Assembly (NCBI GenBank): GCA_001438005.1
Contig: LIBO01000037.1
Location: forward strand, 1 to 8,007
From: Verrucomicrobia subdivision 6 bacterium BACL9 MAG-120507-bin52
Lineage (GTDB): Bacteria; Verrucomicrobiota; Verrucomicrobiia; Methylacidiphilales; Verrucolacustridaceae
Length of the DNA stretch: 8,007 bases
Direction: 5' to 3'
In this document: positions 1-7,671 of the stretch, piece by piece
Position numbering within the stretch: the first letter of the stretch is position 1
Layout of the letters: each line of letters opens with the position of its first letter
Notes under the pieces: generated by a model
Database searches by the model: none
Told to the model about the DNA's origin: nothing
The model's input: the letters and a program-made list of their open reading frames with translations, nothing else
Made by a program: the position numbers and the translations under genes

Positions 1-1416
1 GGGCGCAAATTCGGGAACCATTCGCCCCAGAACTCCGGTCTCATGCATGGTGCGCAGAATTCGGCCTACCTTCCCCTTTTGCCGAAGAATATGAAGGAAC
101 GTCTCCTGCACCTCTTTCTGCTGGGCCACCGCCTCGGTCAAAAGGGCAAATCGAGTTCGCATCAACGCCTTCAGCTCCGCCCCGGGAACCGATCCTTGAT
201 CTTGCAGAATTCGAAAGACCCGCACCATTCGAGCGGGATCCTCATCGAAAACTTTGGGGTGCTCCGGCTGCAGCTCCGCTCCCTGAAGAATAAATCCATC
301 CGCTGCCCGCCTCGCTCCCCTCCAACCGGCAAAAAATGACCACAATCCGCGCGGCCTCCCCAATCTCTGCTGGCAGAGACGCGTGGATGTGGAGTTGCAA
401 AGCAGATTTAACGTTCGCATATGCCCATACACCTCTCGCATCAGTGCCTCGCTTTTTCTTAGAATGTTGGGCTGCGGGTACCCCATGGCTTCGGCGAGCT
501 CTCCCTGCCTTCGCAGAGAGAGCACATCCCCCGCCCCCCTTTGCCCCACATGCAACCACTCCCGTATCATCATGAGAAAATCAAACGATTGCTCCACCTG
601 CTTCGCCTCTGCCTCTCCCAACCAACTTCGCTCCACCAATTTGTCCAAAGACTCTCCCTCTCCGCATACTTTTCCGACCCAACGCAGATTGTGGAGATCC
701 CGCAATCCTCCCACCCCTGATTTTAAGTTTGGCTCCTGCACAAAAACCGTCCCGCCCTCCTTGCTATGCCGCGACTGCTGGTTCTCCAACCTCCAGGTAA
801 GATAGTTTTCAACCTCACGTTCGAGACTTCGCTTTTTGTATTCGGCCCGAAATTTTTCCCAAAGCGTGGAGGAACCCGCCAAATACCGGGCATCCAAGAG
901 TGCCGTTTTGATCATCGGCTCCGACTCCGATCGTGCCATCGTTTCCCCAATGGTCCGACAGGCGTGACCCACCTTGAATCCCAGATCCCACAACACGTAG
1001 AGCACTTGCTTCACCACCTCCTCCGCAACTCCCGCCTTTGAATCCTCCCGAAAGAAAACCAGATCCAAATCACTGGCCGGACTCATCTCCCCCCGACCAA
1101 ACCCACCCACTGCCCCTAAAACGAGATTCTCGCCCGCGCCCTCTCCCCCCGCACGTTGCCACACCTCGCCCAGAAGCGCGGAATAAAAGGAAGCTCGCTG
1201 GTGGGCCACTTCCAACCCGGAGGCTCCTGCCCGAACCTGCTCCACCAGTTGAGCAGACTCCCTCCCCAGCAAATGTCTCACCTCTTCCCGCAACTGCTCC
1301 TTCTGATTCCCCCCCACTCCATCCAACGCCTGATGAACGCGAACCCCGATCTCATCTGGAGCCCTCCCCATGGGTAGGGAAATTGCCACATCTGGGCTTG
1401 CCGAAGAATCCTCCAT
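1..1416 (-). CDS. glnD: [Protein-PII] uridylyltransferase GlnD, N-terminal part (cut by window edge)
   Basis: GlnD adds UMP to PII signalling proteins when glutamine is low and removes it when glutamine is high, setting glutamine synthetase activity and nitrogen gene expression; it is cytoplasmic. The frame is open for 472 codons and runs off at position 1. Residues 104-118 hold the nucleotidyltransferase motif GGFGRGEMSPASDLD, with G104, G105, D116 and D118 as expected catalytic positions. Family-typical segments follow: TALLDARYLAG, then EPNLKSGVGGLRDLHNLRW, then ADGFILQG, VFDEDPARMVRVFRILQD and, near the cut, ILRTMHETGVLGRMVPEF. The HD uridylyl-removing domain and the ACT glutamine-sensing domains of the roughly 850-950 residue family should lie beyond position 1. 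The chosen ATG (1416-1414) shares one base with the ribonuclease stop (TAATG); GGAG sits only two bases upstream, so coupled reinitiation is likely. An in-frame ATG at 1371 is an alternative. The identification is firm; the exact start is less so. Confidence 0.93.
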   Translation of the reverse strand, partial: MEDSSASPDVAISLPMGRAPDEIGVRVHQALDGVGGNQKEQLREEVRHLLGRESAQLVEQVRAGASGLEVAHQRASFYSALLGEVWQRAGGEGAGENLVLGAVGGFGRGEMSPASDLDLVFFREDSKAGVAEEVVKQVLYVLWDLGFKVGHACRTIGETMARSESEPMIKTALLDARYLAGSSTLWEKFRAEYKKRSLEREVENYLTWRLENQQSRHSKEGGTVFVQEPNLKSGVGGLRDLHNLRWVGKVCGEGESLDKLVERSWLGEAEAKQVEQSFDFLMMIREWLHVGQRGAGDVLSLRRQGELAEAMGYPQPNILRKSEALMREVYGHMRTLNLLCNSTSTRLCQQRLGRPRGLWSFFAGWRGARRAADGFILQGAELQPEHPKVFDEDPARMVRVFRILQDQGSVPGAELKALMRTRFALLTEAVAQQKEVQETFLHILRQKGKVGRILRTMHETGVLGRMVPEFAP

Positions 1417-2987
1417 TACTCCAAAGGCTGGTCCGTGGCGGCATCGAGGATCTTGAAATCCTCCACGTTGGCCGCGGAATCTACTTTAAAGCTAAAGGCC
1501 CCCGAACAGCGTCTTTGCAGTTGGATCAAAAGCTCGTCATCCTCCGTGCGGAGTCGATGCAAAACTCCCGGATGCACCAGCACTTTGATCTCATGCACAT
1601 TGGGGTGGGTGCGCAGAACTCGGCTGATCTCTCGCTGAATCTCAACACTCATCGTCTCGTACGATTTCACCATTCCTTTTCCGCGACACGCCGGACACTC
1701 CATGTAAACCGCTTTGCGAATGCTCTCTTGCACACGCTGACGCGTCATCTCCAGCAGCCCCAAAGGGGAGATCGGCAAAGTGTGAGTCCTCGCTCGGTCC
1801 CTCCGCAAACAATCCTTAAACTTCTCATACACGGCCAACTGATCCCGCCGGGCCCGCATATCAATAAAGTCGATCACAATAATGCCGCCCAGATTTCTCA
1901 ATCGAAGTTGGCGGGCAATCTCCTCGGCCGCCTCCAAGTTGGTGCGGCGTATGGTGTCGTCATGATCCTTGCCCCCACGAGATTTTCCCGTGTTCACATC
2001 GATCGATACGAGTGCCTCCGTCTCATCAATCACCAGCGAGGCCCCCGACTTCAGCCATACTTGACGACGAAGCGCACTTTCGATTTGGCGATTCACCCCA
2101 AACGCCTCAAAGAGGGGTTCGGCCGCTAAGTGCCGCTTCACTTTTCGCAAAGATCGTTTCGAGATTGCTCCCACCAGATCTCGAACCCTCTTTTCTGCAT
2201 CTTCATTGTCGACGAGCACCTCGTCGACTTCTTCGGTGAGGAAGTCTCGCACCGATCTCTCCACTAAATCAGGCTCTTCCAAAAGAACCGCCGGGGCCTG
2301 CTTCGTCTTCATGCCTTCCTCCACCTTGCGCCACTGCTCTAGGAGAAGTGCCAGATCCCGGACAAAGTAACGCGCCTGCAGTCCTTCTCCGTTCGTGCGC
2401 AGGATCACTCCCATGCCCTCCGGAACATCCAACTCCTGCAGAATATGCCGCAACCGTCTGCGCTCCTCCGGATCCTCAATTTTTCGAGAAACCCCACTCA
2501 TTTCCCCAAACGGCATCAACACCAGATACCTTCCGGGCAAACTCAGATTGGTGGTGACTCTTGCCCCCTTGGTTCCGATTGGGCCCTTGTTCACCTGCAC
2601 AATCACCTCCGCTCCGGGCGGATAGAGGCGCGGAATATCGTTGCTCGTAATACGTGGTTGCCGACCCCGGCCGCCTTTTCTCTCCACCGCCTCGATCTGC
2701 TCATCCATCGCTGCCGGCACCGCATCCCAGAAGTGAAGAAAACCATTTTTCTCTAACCCAATGTCGACAAACAGAGCCTTGAGGGAAGGCTCCACATTGT
2801 GGACGCGCGCCTTGTAAATACTTCCCGAAATGCTCCGATCCCCCTCCCGCTCGATCGAAAACTCCTCCACCACCCCTCCCTCCAGAAGGGCAACCCGCTT
2901 TTCCAATGGTTCTACGGAGAGAAGCAGGCTTCGGCGCTCCTCCCTTTTTTTCAAACCCAAGATTCTCTTGATCGTTTCCAGTATCAT
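1416..2987 (-). CDS. rng: Ribonuclease E/G family endoribonuclease
   Basis: A 523-residue single-strand-specific endoribonuclease for RNA processing and decay. The S1 RNA-binding domain spans about residues 48-145 and carries a family insertion (about 88-120, containing ERKGGRGRQPRITSNDIPRL). ILRTNGEG at 195-202 matches the 5'-monophosphate sensor (R197, T198). The DNase I-like catalytic part has D330 in SIDVNTG and D373 in IDFIDM, equivalent to the Mg-binding D303 and D346 of E. coli RNase E. CPAC at 431-434 is the zinc-link that joins subunits. After it comes the short RNase G-like tail, with none of the long disordered degradosome scaffold of E. coli RNase E, so rng is the better symbol, although databases may call it Rne/Rng. 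The ATG start has a good ribosome binding site seven bases upstream. rodA ends 34 bases upstream and glnD begins on its stop codon. E. coli rng also lies beside mreBCD. Confidence 0.95.
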   Translation of the reverse strand: MILETIKRILGLKKREERRSLLLSVEPLEKRVALLEGGVVEEFSIEREGDRSISGSIYKARVHNVEPSLKALFVDIGLEKNGFLHFWDAVPAAMDEQIEAVERKGGRGRQPRITSNDIPRLYPPGAEVIVQVNKGPIGTKGARVTTNLSLPGRYLVLMPFGEMSGVSRKIEDPEERRRLRHILQELDVPEGMGVILRTNGEGLQARYFVRDLALLLEQWRKVEEGMKTKQAPAVLLEEPDLVERSVRDFLTEEVDEVLVDNEDAEKRVRDLVGAISKRSLRKVKRHLAAEPLFEAFGVNRQIESALRRQVWLKSGASLVIDETEALVSIDVNTGKSRGGKDHDDTIRRTNLEAAEEIARQLRLRNLGGIIVIDFIDMRARRDQLAVYEKFKDCLRRDRARTHTLPISPLGLLEMTRQRVQESIRKAVYMECPACRGKGMVKSYETMSVEIQREISRVLRTHPNVHEIKVLVHPGVLHRLRTEDDELLIQLQRRCSGAFSFKVDSAANVEDFKILDAATDQPLE

Positions 2988-2993
2988 ATTGAT

Positions 2994-2999
2994 TTCCTT
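2994..2999 (-). promoter_or_regulatory. Ribosome binding site of the ribonuclease gene
   Basis: The minus strand reads AAGGAA here, with the AGGA core (2998-2995) seven bases before the ATG at 2987. It lies in the 34-base gap between rodA and rng, one of only two true gaps in the cluster. The rest of the gap (3000-3021) shows no stable hairpin or T-run, so I see no terminator, and no convincing promoter. It supports the 2987 start and independent ribosome loading for this gene. Confidence 0.75.
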
Positions 3000-3021
3000 T
3001 TCTGCGACAGACGCTCGGGTC

Positions 3022-4155
3022 TTAGCCCAAATGCCTTTGTCGCCATACGCTTTGCATCAATCCCATCGCGGCCATACACACAGCCAAGAAGGTTCCTCCG
3101 TAACTGACAAAGGGCAGGGGAATGCCGGTGATGGGTACCACCTTGATTGTCATTCCCACGTTGATGAAAAAATGTGTAAACAGCATTCCCAGCACGCCTC
3201 CCGCGAGAAGTCTGCCCGTAAAGTCGGGCGCCCTCCAGCCAATCCAGGCAATGCACAAAAGAAGCCCCGCCTGACCCAAAATGAGCGCCGCCCCACCCAC
3301 AAAGCCCCACTCCTCTCCCAAAACGGAAAAGATAAAATCGTTATAAGCAATATTCTTCGGCAAAAAGCCATACAAGTTCTGATCTCCATGCAGATATCCC
3401 TTGCCTGTCACCCCTCCCGAACCAATGGCGATAATCGATTGCCGGATGGTCCAACCCGCTCCTAACGGATCGAGATTCGGATCGAAAAAGGTTCGAATTC
3501 GGTTGTTCTGATACGTTTTGAGAAACGGAAGCTCCTTTCCAAGGTGCCCGACATAAAAGTAGATCGCCAGCACCCCCGCCAACCCCACCCCGGCCGGAAT
3601 CAGCAAATACCGCAACCGAGTCCCCCCCACAAAGAGAAGCCCAAAGCACATCGGTAAAAAAACTGCCGCCGAGCCCAAGTCGGGCTGTCGCAAAATCAGG
3701 AAAACCGGAATCAGCGCCAATCCCACGAGGGCAAGGACCGTGCTAAACTTTTCGATTCGATCCCGCAACGCCACCATCAGGGCACAGGCACCCGCCAAAA
3801 AAGCCAATTTCATCACCTCGGCTGGTTGGAACCCCACCGGCCCAAAGCGAATCCAACTTTTGGCCCCATTCACCTCTCGGCCAAAGGCCAGCACGAGCAA
3901 AAGGAGAAGGAGCCCGCCCCCAAACCAAAACCATCCTTGTTCCACCCAGCGGTGATAATCCGCCAAGGCGAACACGAAAAAAAGGACCAAGCCCAACCCC
4001 ACCCACGCCGCCTGTTGCGTGGCCGCGTTCCTTAGGTCCACCGCTTCACTCGTGTGCGTGGCACTGTAAATCACCATCACCCCAAATAAGCACAACCCCA
4101 ACATAAGAAATAAGCTGGGCCAGTGCATTCCCCGAAAGACTCGTTTCGCTCTCAT
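3022..4155 (-). CDS. rodA: Rod-shape determining protein RodA, SEDS peptidoglycan glycosyltransferase
   Basis: RodA polymerises lipid II into glycan strands during side-wall growth, working in the inner membrane as a pair with PBP2. The 377-residue protein is strongly hydrophobic, with about ten membrane segments, as the SEDS family requires, and its length is normal. Visible family motifs are FQPAEVMKLAF (109-119), LRQPDLGSA (155-163), GWTIRQSIIAIGSGG (234-248), LPKNIAYNDFIFSVLGEEWG (265-284) and GIPLPFVSYGGT (344-355). D273 in NDFIFSVLGEE aligns with the essential aspartate of RodA enzymes (T. thermophilus D255). The ATG overlaps the mrdA stop by four bases (ATGA), so PBP2 and RodA are probably made in coupled amounts, which fits their one-to-one complex. 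No strong Shine-Dalgarno sequence is visible before the start, only G-rich sequence inside the end of mrdA. FtsW is the main alternative, but the mre and PBP2 neighbours argue for RodA. Confidence 0.96.
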   Translation of the reverse strand: MRAKRVFRGMHWPSLFLMLGLCLFGVMVIYSATHTSEAVDLRNAATQQAAWVGLGLVLFFVFALADYHRWVEQGWFWFGGGLLLLLLVLAFGREVNGAKSWIRFGPVGFQPAEVMKLAFLAGACALMVALRDRIEKFSTVLALVGLALIPVFLILRQPDLGSAAVFLPMCFGLLFVGGTRLRYLLIPAGVGLAGVLAIYFYVGHLGKELPFLKTYQNNRIRTFFDPNLDPLGAGWTIRQSIIAIGSGGVTGKGYLHGDQNLYGFLPKNIAYNDFIFSVLGEEWGFVGGAALILGQAGLLLCIAWIGWRAPDFTGRLLAGGVLGMLFTHFFINVGMTIKVVPITGIPLPFVSYGGTFLAVCMAAMGLMQSVWRQRHLG

Positions 4156-6320
4156 CGTCGCCGGAGCCCCCGGCTGGCCCCACCGCCAAATCCTTCATCC
4201 AGCCAGTTGAAAAATCCGTCCAGTCCCCCGTTGTCATCATCTCCCGGCGTGTACGATCCGTCCGATGCCGTCACCCCATGAAAATGCCCGACGACCGGAG
4301 CTTGGTAAACCAGTGCCGGAGGCACGCCCTTCTCCATCTCAAAAAGCTTAAATAAAACCTCCGAGGCCAAGGGGGCACAGGTGGATCCTCCCGAAACCCC
4401 ACCCTCCACAAGCACGATCACCACATACTTGGGCTCCTTCAGGGGAGCAAATCCGGTAAACCACGTCCGTGTATCCTTGACCGTGCTCCCCCCAATCCTC
4501 GTGACAAACTGAGCCGACCCAGTTTTACCCGCGACCTCCACATCTTTTACCGCCGCATTTTTTCCCGTTCCCTCCGTCACCACCGCCCTCAATCCCTCTC
4601 GCACCGCCGCGAGATTCTCCGGCTTCACTTGTAAATCTCCCCGCTTCACCGCCACCGGATACTCCTTGGTCGCTTTGGTTCCTTTTTCGGTCGTTCTTCC
4701 AACCCCTTGAACCAAGCGAGGTTGATACACCGTCCCCCCATTCGCTACCGCCGAAAGCATCACCGCCATTTGGAGCGGTGTCACCCTGACATATCCCTGC
4801 CCAATCGAGGTGTTCGCCGTATGCCCATCACTCCAGCGTTCGACCGCCGGTGGTTTGGGCCGAGGACTCTTTTGTCCCTCCGCCACCCACGCATCAATCT
4901 TCGTTTTATAACTCTTTTTTCTTTGCGCCATTCGATTCTCCATCCACTCCCGTCCCGGCATCGTTCCTGGATCTTCCCCCGCCAAAGCAGGCGCACCATC
5001 TGGCCTCAATAACAATTTCTGTCCAAACCCGATTCGCTTTCCCATCTCGCTCATCGACTCAATCCCAGTTCGCACTCCCAGCTGATAAAAGAACGTGTTG
5101 CACGACATGGCGAGCCCACGCTTCAGGGCAATGCTCCCCTGGCCGTCTGGATTCCAATCGTGCCAGGTTCGTCCTGCCATTTCGATCGCTCCTGGACTAT
5201 GAATCACGGTTTGAGGAGTGAACTTGGCCGCAGGATTTTCCAAAGCGGCCAAAGCCGTCAAGGTTTTGAAAGTAGATCCAGGGGCATAAGCCCCTAACGC
5301 CCGGTTCAACATCGGCTTGCTCTCCGCCGTCAGCAGTTGCTTCCAGTCCGTACTTTTTCCCGTCCCACCCGGAACAAAACTGTTGGGGTCAAAGTTGGGC
5401 ACCGAGCACATCGCCAAAATGTCCCCACTGTTGGGATCCATCACCACACACGCGCCACGGCCCACCCTTCGCATCACCCCTTCCACAATCGTCTGCACGC
5501 GCACATCGAGTGTGAGATAAACATTGTGCCCAGGCACCGGGGCCTGATACCCCTGCTCCTCCATGATAAATCCCAGATTGTTTTTCTTTAGAATTTTTCC
5601 GCCAGGCACCCCCTCCAAATCCTGTTCAAATCCCTTTTCGATTCCCTCTTTTCCAATCACCTCGGGTTGAAATGTCTCGAGCGTCTGCTCCTCCGGCGCC
5701 CCCACAAATCCCATCACGTGGGACGCCAAAGCCCCGTATGGGTACCAGCGCACGGGACGAGCCGCCTCCTGCACTCCAGGAATTCGTGGATCTCTCTCCG
5801 CCATCCGCGAAAGAGTCGTGAAATCAATCTGGGTCGCCAGCTGAAAAGGGGTATTTGGCCTTTGTTGGCTGTGCTTTCTTAACTCATCGATCTCGTAGTT
5901 GGGCACAATGCCCAAATTCCGCAGCGGCTCCGTTGCAGTTTCATTGACAATCTTCACGATATCCACCTGCTTCTGCTTCCTCTTTTTTTCTCCCAAGCCT
6001 ACCTCCACCAACGTCATCGGAAGCCGACCCCGATGAGCCCGGGCATAATTGCCCATCAACTCCCGCACATACAAATCCACATCGTAACGGGCTCGATTTT
6101 CCGCCAAAGGTAAGCCGTTGCGATCCAAGACCAGTCCCCGCGGGGGCGAGAGGAGAATCGGAATTGTAGTCTGCTGAATCAAGGTCTGGGCATGTTTTTG
6201 CCCTTCGACCACCTGCACGACGAAAAGTCGTTGCAATAAAATCAGTGCGGCGATTCCCACGACAATCATGGTTGCGGTCATTCGCTTCGAAAGATTCGCT
6301 CGGCGACGGGGCTGCAACAT
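4152..6320 (-). CDS. mrdA: Penicillin-binding protein 2, class B transpeptidase of the rod complex
   Basis: This 722-residue protein cross-links peptide stems of new peptidoglycan in the periplasm and activates RodA. A basic N-terminus (RRRANLSKRM) and one membrane anchor (about 16-36) precede the pedestal domain, which includes PPRGLVLDRNGLPLAENRARYD (59-80). The transpeptidase domain has all three motifs: S349-T-F-K352 with the acylated serine, S406-C-N408, and K599-T-G601. PBP2 is usually about 600-650 residues; the excess here is an insert at about 461-497 and a Gly/Asp-rich tail after 670. The start was chosen because the ATG at 6320 directly follows a strong Shine-Dalgarno sequence and shares one base with the mreD stop (TAATG), and it opens the normal tail-anchor layout. 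The same frame stays open back to 6812, but that part lies inside mreD and reads as Gly/Trp/Arg-rich sequence unlike the family. FtsI is unlikely given the neighbours. Confidence 0.96.
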   Translation of the reverse strand: MLQPRRRANLSKRMTATMIVVGIAALILLQRLFVVQVVEGQKHAQTLIQQTTIPILLSPPRGLVLDRNGLPLAENRARYDVDLYVRELMGNYARAHRGRLPMTLVEVGLGEKKRKQKQVDIVKIVNETATEPLRNLGIVPNYEIDELRKHSQQRPNTPFQLATQIDFTTLSRMAERDPRIPGVQEAARPVRWYPYGALASHVMGFVGAPEEQTLETFQPEVIGKEGIEKGFEQDLEGVPGGKILKKNNLGFIMEEQGYQAPVPGHNVYLTLDVRVQTIVEGVMRRVGRGACVVMDPNSGDILAMCSVPNFDPNSFVPGGTGKSTDWKQLLTAESKPMLNRALGAYAPGSTFKTLTALAALENPAAKFTPQTVIHSPGAIEMAGRTWHDWNPDGQGSIALKRGLAMSCNTFFYQLGVRTGIESMSEMGKRIGFGQKLLLRPDGAPALAGEDPGTMPGREWMENRMAQRKKSYKTKIDAWVAEGQKSPRPKPPAVERWSDGHTANTSIGQGYVRVTPLQMAVMLSAVANGGTVYQPRLVQGVGRTTEKGTKATKEYPVAVKRGDLQVKPENLAAVREGLRAVVTEGTGKNAAVKDVEVAGKTGSAQFVTRIGGSTVKDTRTWFTGFAPLKEPKYVVIVLVEGGVSGGSTCAPLASEVLFKLFEMEKGVPPALVYQAPVVGHFHGVTASDGSYTPGDDDNGGLDGFFNWLDEGFGGGASRGLRRR

Positions 6321-6832
6321 TATCCCCTCCTCCCCGTTCTCCGAGCCCCCACCCGCACTTGCTGCGTTTTCATCCAGTAGCCCAGCAAAACCGAAACCAG
6401 CCCGTTCATCGTCCCCGCCAGCACGAGAGCGACGCTCAAGGAAAACGGCCAAGCCCATGCCCGCACCTCCCAACAGTGCAAAAAGCGATCCCAAGCGAAA
6501 AATCCTACTCCGGCCAAAATTGATCCAACGATTTGCTCCCCCCAAGATGCCCCCACCCACCATCCCTTTTGCGTTCTCACCAATAATGCGACGACTCCCA
6601 TGACCAACGCGTGATGTCCCAACGCCGAAAAAGTCGCAAAGTCCCAAAACAGCCCGACTCCCACCACCCAAAAAAAGAGTGTCGGCCCTGAAAGCGCCAA
6701 GGAGGCCTGAATGACCACCGCTCCCAAAAGATTTGTCCCTAACGCCGCCACCCCATACCAATCCGGCCCAGCGGCTCGAATCAGCCATGCCCCTAGGCCT
6801 AAGGCCAGGCACCGCCCTAAGGTTGAGTTCAT
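6320..6832 (-). CDS. mreD: Rod-shape determining membrane protein MreD
   Basis: MreD is a small inner-membrane protein of the rod complex that binds MreC and tempers its activation of PBP2. This 170-residue product is very hydrophobic, with about five or six predicted membrane segments (roughly 5-20, 27-48, 49-66, 72-88, 99-116 and 127-153) and a basic C-terminal tail (RVGARRTGRRG). Size and topology match the family (about 160-170 residues). MreD sequences are poorly conserved, so the name rests mostly on its position between mreC and mrdA. Its ATG overlaps the mreC stop by four bases (ATGA), and its TAA overlaps the mrdA ATG by one base. A small hairpin just upstream may hide its GGAG sequence. 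An open frame for much of its length in the mrdA register is treated as chance. Confidence 0.87.
   Translation of the reverse strand: MNSTLGRCLALGLGAWLIRAAGPDWYGVAALGTNLLGAVVIQASLALSGPTLFFWVVGVGLFWDFATFSALGHHALVMGVVALLVRTQKGWWVGASWGEQIVGSILAGVGFFAWDRFLHCWEVRAWAWPFSLSVALVLAGTMNGLVSVLLGYWMKTQQVRVGARRTGRRG
6324..6331 (-). promoter_or_regulatory. Ribosome binding site of mrdA, inside the 3' end of mreD
   Basis: The minus strand reads AGGAGGGG, an almost perfect match to the 16S rRNA 3' end, with the AGGAGG core (6331-6326) five bases before the mrdA ATG at 6320. It is embedded in the last mreD codons (for Arg-Arg-Gly). It decides the mrdA start at 6320 rather than any upstream in-frame codon, and is the strongest such site in the window. 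Confidence 0.82.
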
Positions 6833-7671
6833 TTTTTCACCGGAGCTCCACCGGTTAAAATGAAGAGCTCTCGCAAGTCGTTCAGGTCGGCTGCCGGCGA
6901 GACCTGTCCCTCACGATATAATCCCGAATTTTTCTCGGCCGTCAGGGGTGGGGCCTCACTCACCGTTCCCACCAAAAGATTTGGAGGGAAGGTTCCGCCC
7001 AATCCCGTCGTGAGCACTCTCTCTCCTAGCTCAAACTTCGACTCCCGTGTGACAAAGGTTAATTTGCAAATGGGTGCACCCCCGTTCAAAGGAGTATCCC
7101 CCAACAGAATTCCTCGGGCACCCGAGCCCTCGGTGAAAACACTGACCTTGCAATTTTCGTCCGAAACTAACATCACTCGAGTGGTGGTTCTTCCCACCGT
7201 ACCCGTTTTCCCAATCACCCCTCGGGGCGTGACCACAGGTTGGTCTTGCGCCAAGTTCGGATCATCACTCCAGCCCCGATCCACTAAAACCGAGTTCCAC
7301 CAGTTCGATGCATCCCGCTCCACTACTCGACAAGCCAGCAGCCGATACGACTGCTTGTCCCGAAAGGCCAACATCTCGCGAAATCGATCGTTCTCCGTTC
7401 GCAAGTAATCTACCTGACGAATCTCCGTCTGAAGGCGAACATTTTCCGCCCGTAAATTCCGATTTTCCTCATCCAAGGAATCCGCTCGGCGAAGACTCTG
7501 GCGAAAATCCTCCGCCCTCACCTTCAACTCGCTCCACGTCCGCGCCAAAGGAGAAATCGTTTCAATCGTCACCCGTTCTGTTCGCTGGGATGTCACGGGG
7601 GCGAAAAAGATAACCCCACCTCCCGCCACCACGGCGAGTCCCGCCCCAACCCAAACCCACTTCCGCGACAT
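6829..7671 (-). CDS. mreC: Rod-shape determining protein MreC
   Basis: MreC is a single-pass inner-membrane protein whose periplasmic part binds PBP2 and switches on the RodA-PBP2 pair. The 280 residues begin with a short basic stretch and a membrane segment (about 5-24), then a heptad-rich coiled coil (about 55-105, including LDEENRNLRAENVRLQTEI) that drives dimer formation. The two-barrel MreC domain follows, with family-like blocks such as CRVVERDASNWWNSVLVDRG (113-132), VVTPRGVIGKTGTVG (145-159), TTRVMLVSDENCKVSV (162-177) and GERVLTTGLGGTFPPNLLVG (217-236). Length is normal. The start is the first ATG after a 36-base gap behind mreB; it has no Shine-Dalgarno sequence but a run of A residues upstream. 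The TGA stop overlaps the mreD ATG. Gene order mreB-mreC-mreD makes the call firm. Confidence 0.95.
   Translation of the reverse strand: MSRKWVWVGAGLAVVAGGGVIFFAPVTSQRTERVTIETISPLARTWSELKVRAEDFRQSLRRADSLDEENRNLRAENVRLQTEIRQVDYLRTENDRFREMLAFRDKQSYRLLACRVVERDASNWWNSVLVDRGWSDDPNLAQDQPVVTPRGVIGKTGTVGRTTTRVMLVSDENCKVSVFTEGSGARGILLGDTPLNGGAPICKLTFVTRESKFELGERVLTTGLGGTFPPNLLVGTVSEAPPLTAEKNSGLYREGQVSPAADLNDLRELFILTGGAPVKK
6839..6855 (-). other. Small inverted repeat with GGAG in its loop, just before mreD
   Basis: In the minus-strand RNA the arms ACCGG (6855-6851) and CCGGU (6843-6839) can pair around a seven-base loop UGGAGCU. The loop holds the only Shine-Dalgarno-like GGAG near mreD, and the stem ends six bases before the mreD ATG. 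It lies within the last mreC codons. It could make mreD translation depend on ribosomes finishing mreC, but the stem is short and could be chance. It is not a terminator: A residues, not U residues, follow it in the RNA. Confidence 0.3.

Noticed and set aside
34..66. Near-repeat of the GGTGCGCAGAA(T/C)TCGGC sequence here and at about 1608-1626.
   Set aside because: Both copies encode normal parts of different proteins (ILRTMHETG in GlnD and RVLRTHPNV in the ribonuclease). Similar codons for Arg-Ile/Val-Leu-Arg-Thr explain the match.
242..559. A 105-codon minus-strand frame inside glnD, considered as a separate gene or a sign of a frameshift in glnD.
   Set aside because: The main glnD frame is continuous and keeps family motifs on both sides, so there is no frameshift and no room for another gene.
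1038..2129. A 363-codon open frame on the plus strand, opposite glnD and the ribonuclease gene.
   Set aside because: Its product is rich in Pro, Arg, His and Leu with no domain, and it lies opposite two genes with clear catalytic motifs. The purine-rich coding strand depletes stops on the other strand, so chance explains it.
2830..3465. Plus-strand 211-codon frame opposite rodA and the start of rng.
   Set aside because: Low-complexity basic product, no ribosome binding site or domain, opposite well-supported genes.
3022..4155. RodA as FtsW, and the upstream penicillin-binding protein as FtsI (a division rather than elongation pair).
   Set aside because: Direct linkage to mreBCD and absence of division or murein-precursor (mur/fts) genes support the elongation pair.
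6321..6812. N-terminal extension of PBP2 through mreD (open frame from 6812), or an MreD-PBP2 fusion.
   Set aside because: The extension reads as Gly/Trp/Arg-rich sequence unlike PBP2, whereas the other register gives a proper MreD-like membrane protein. A strong ribosome binding site and the usual PBP2 N-terminus point to 6320.
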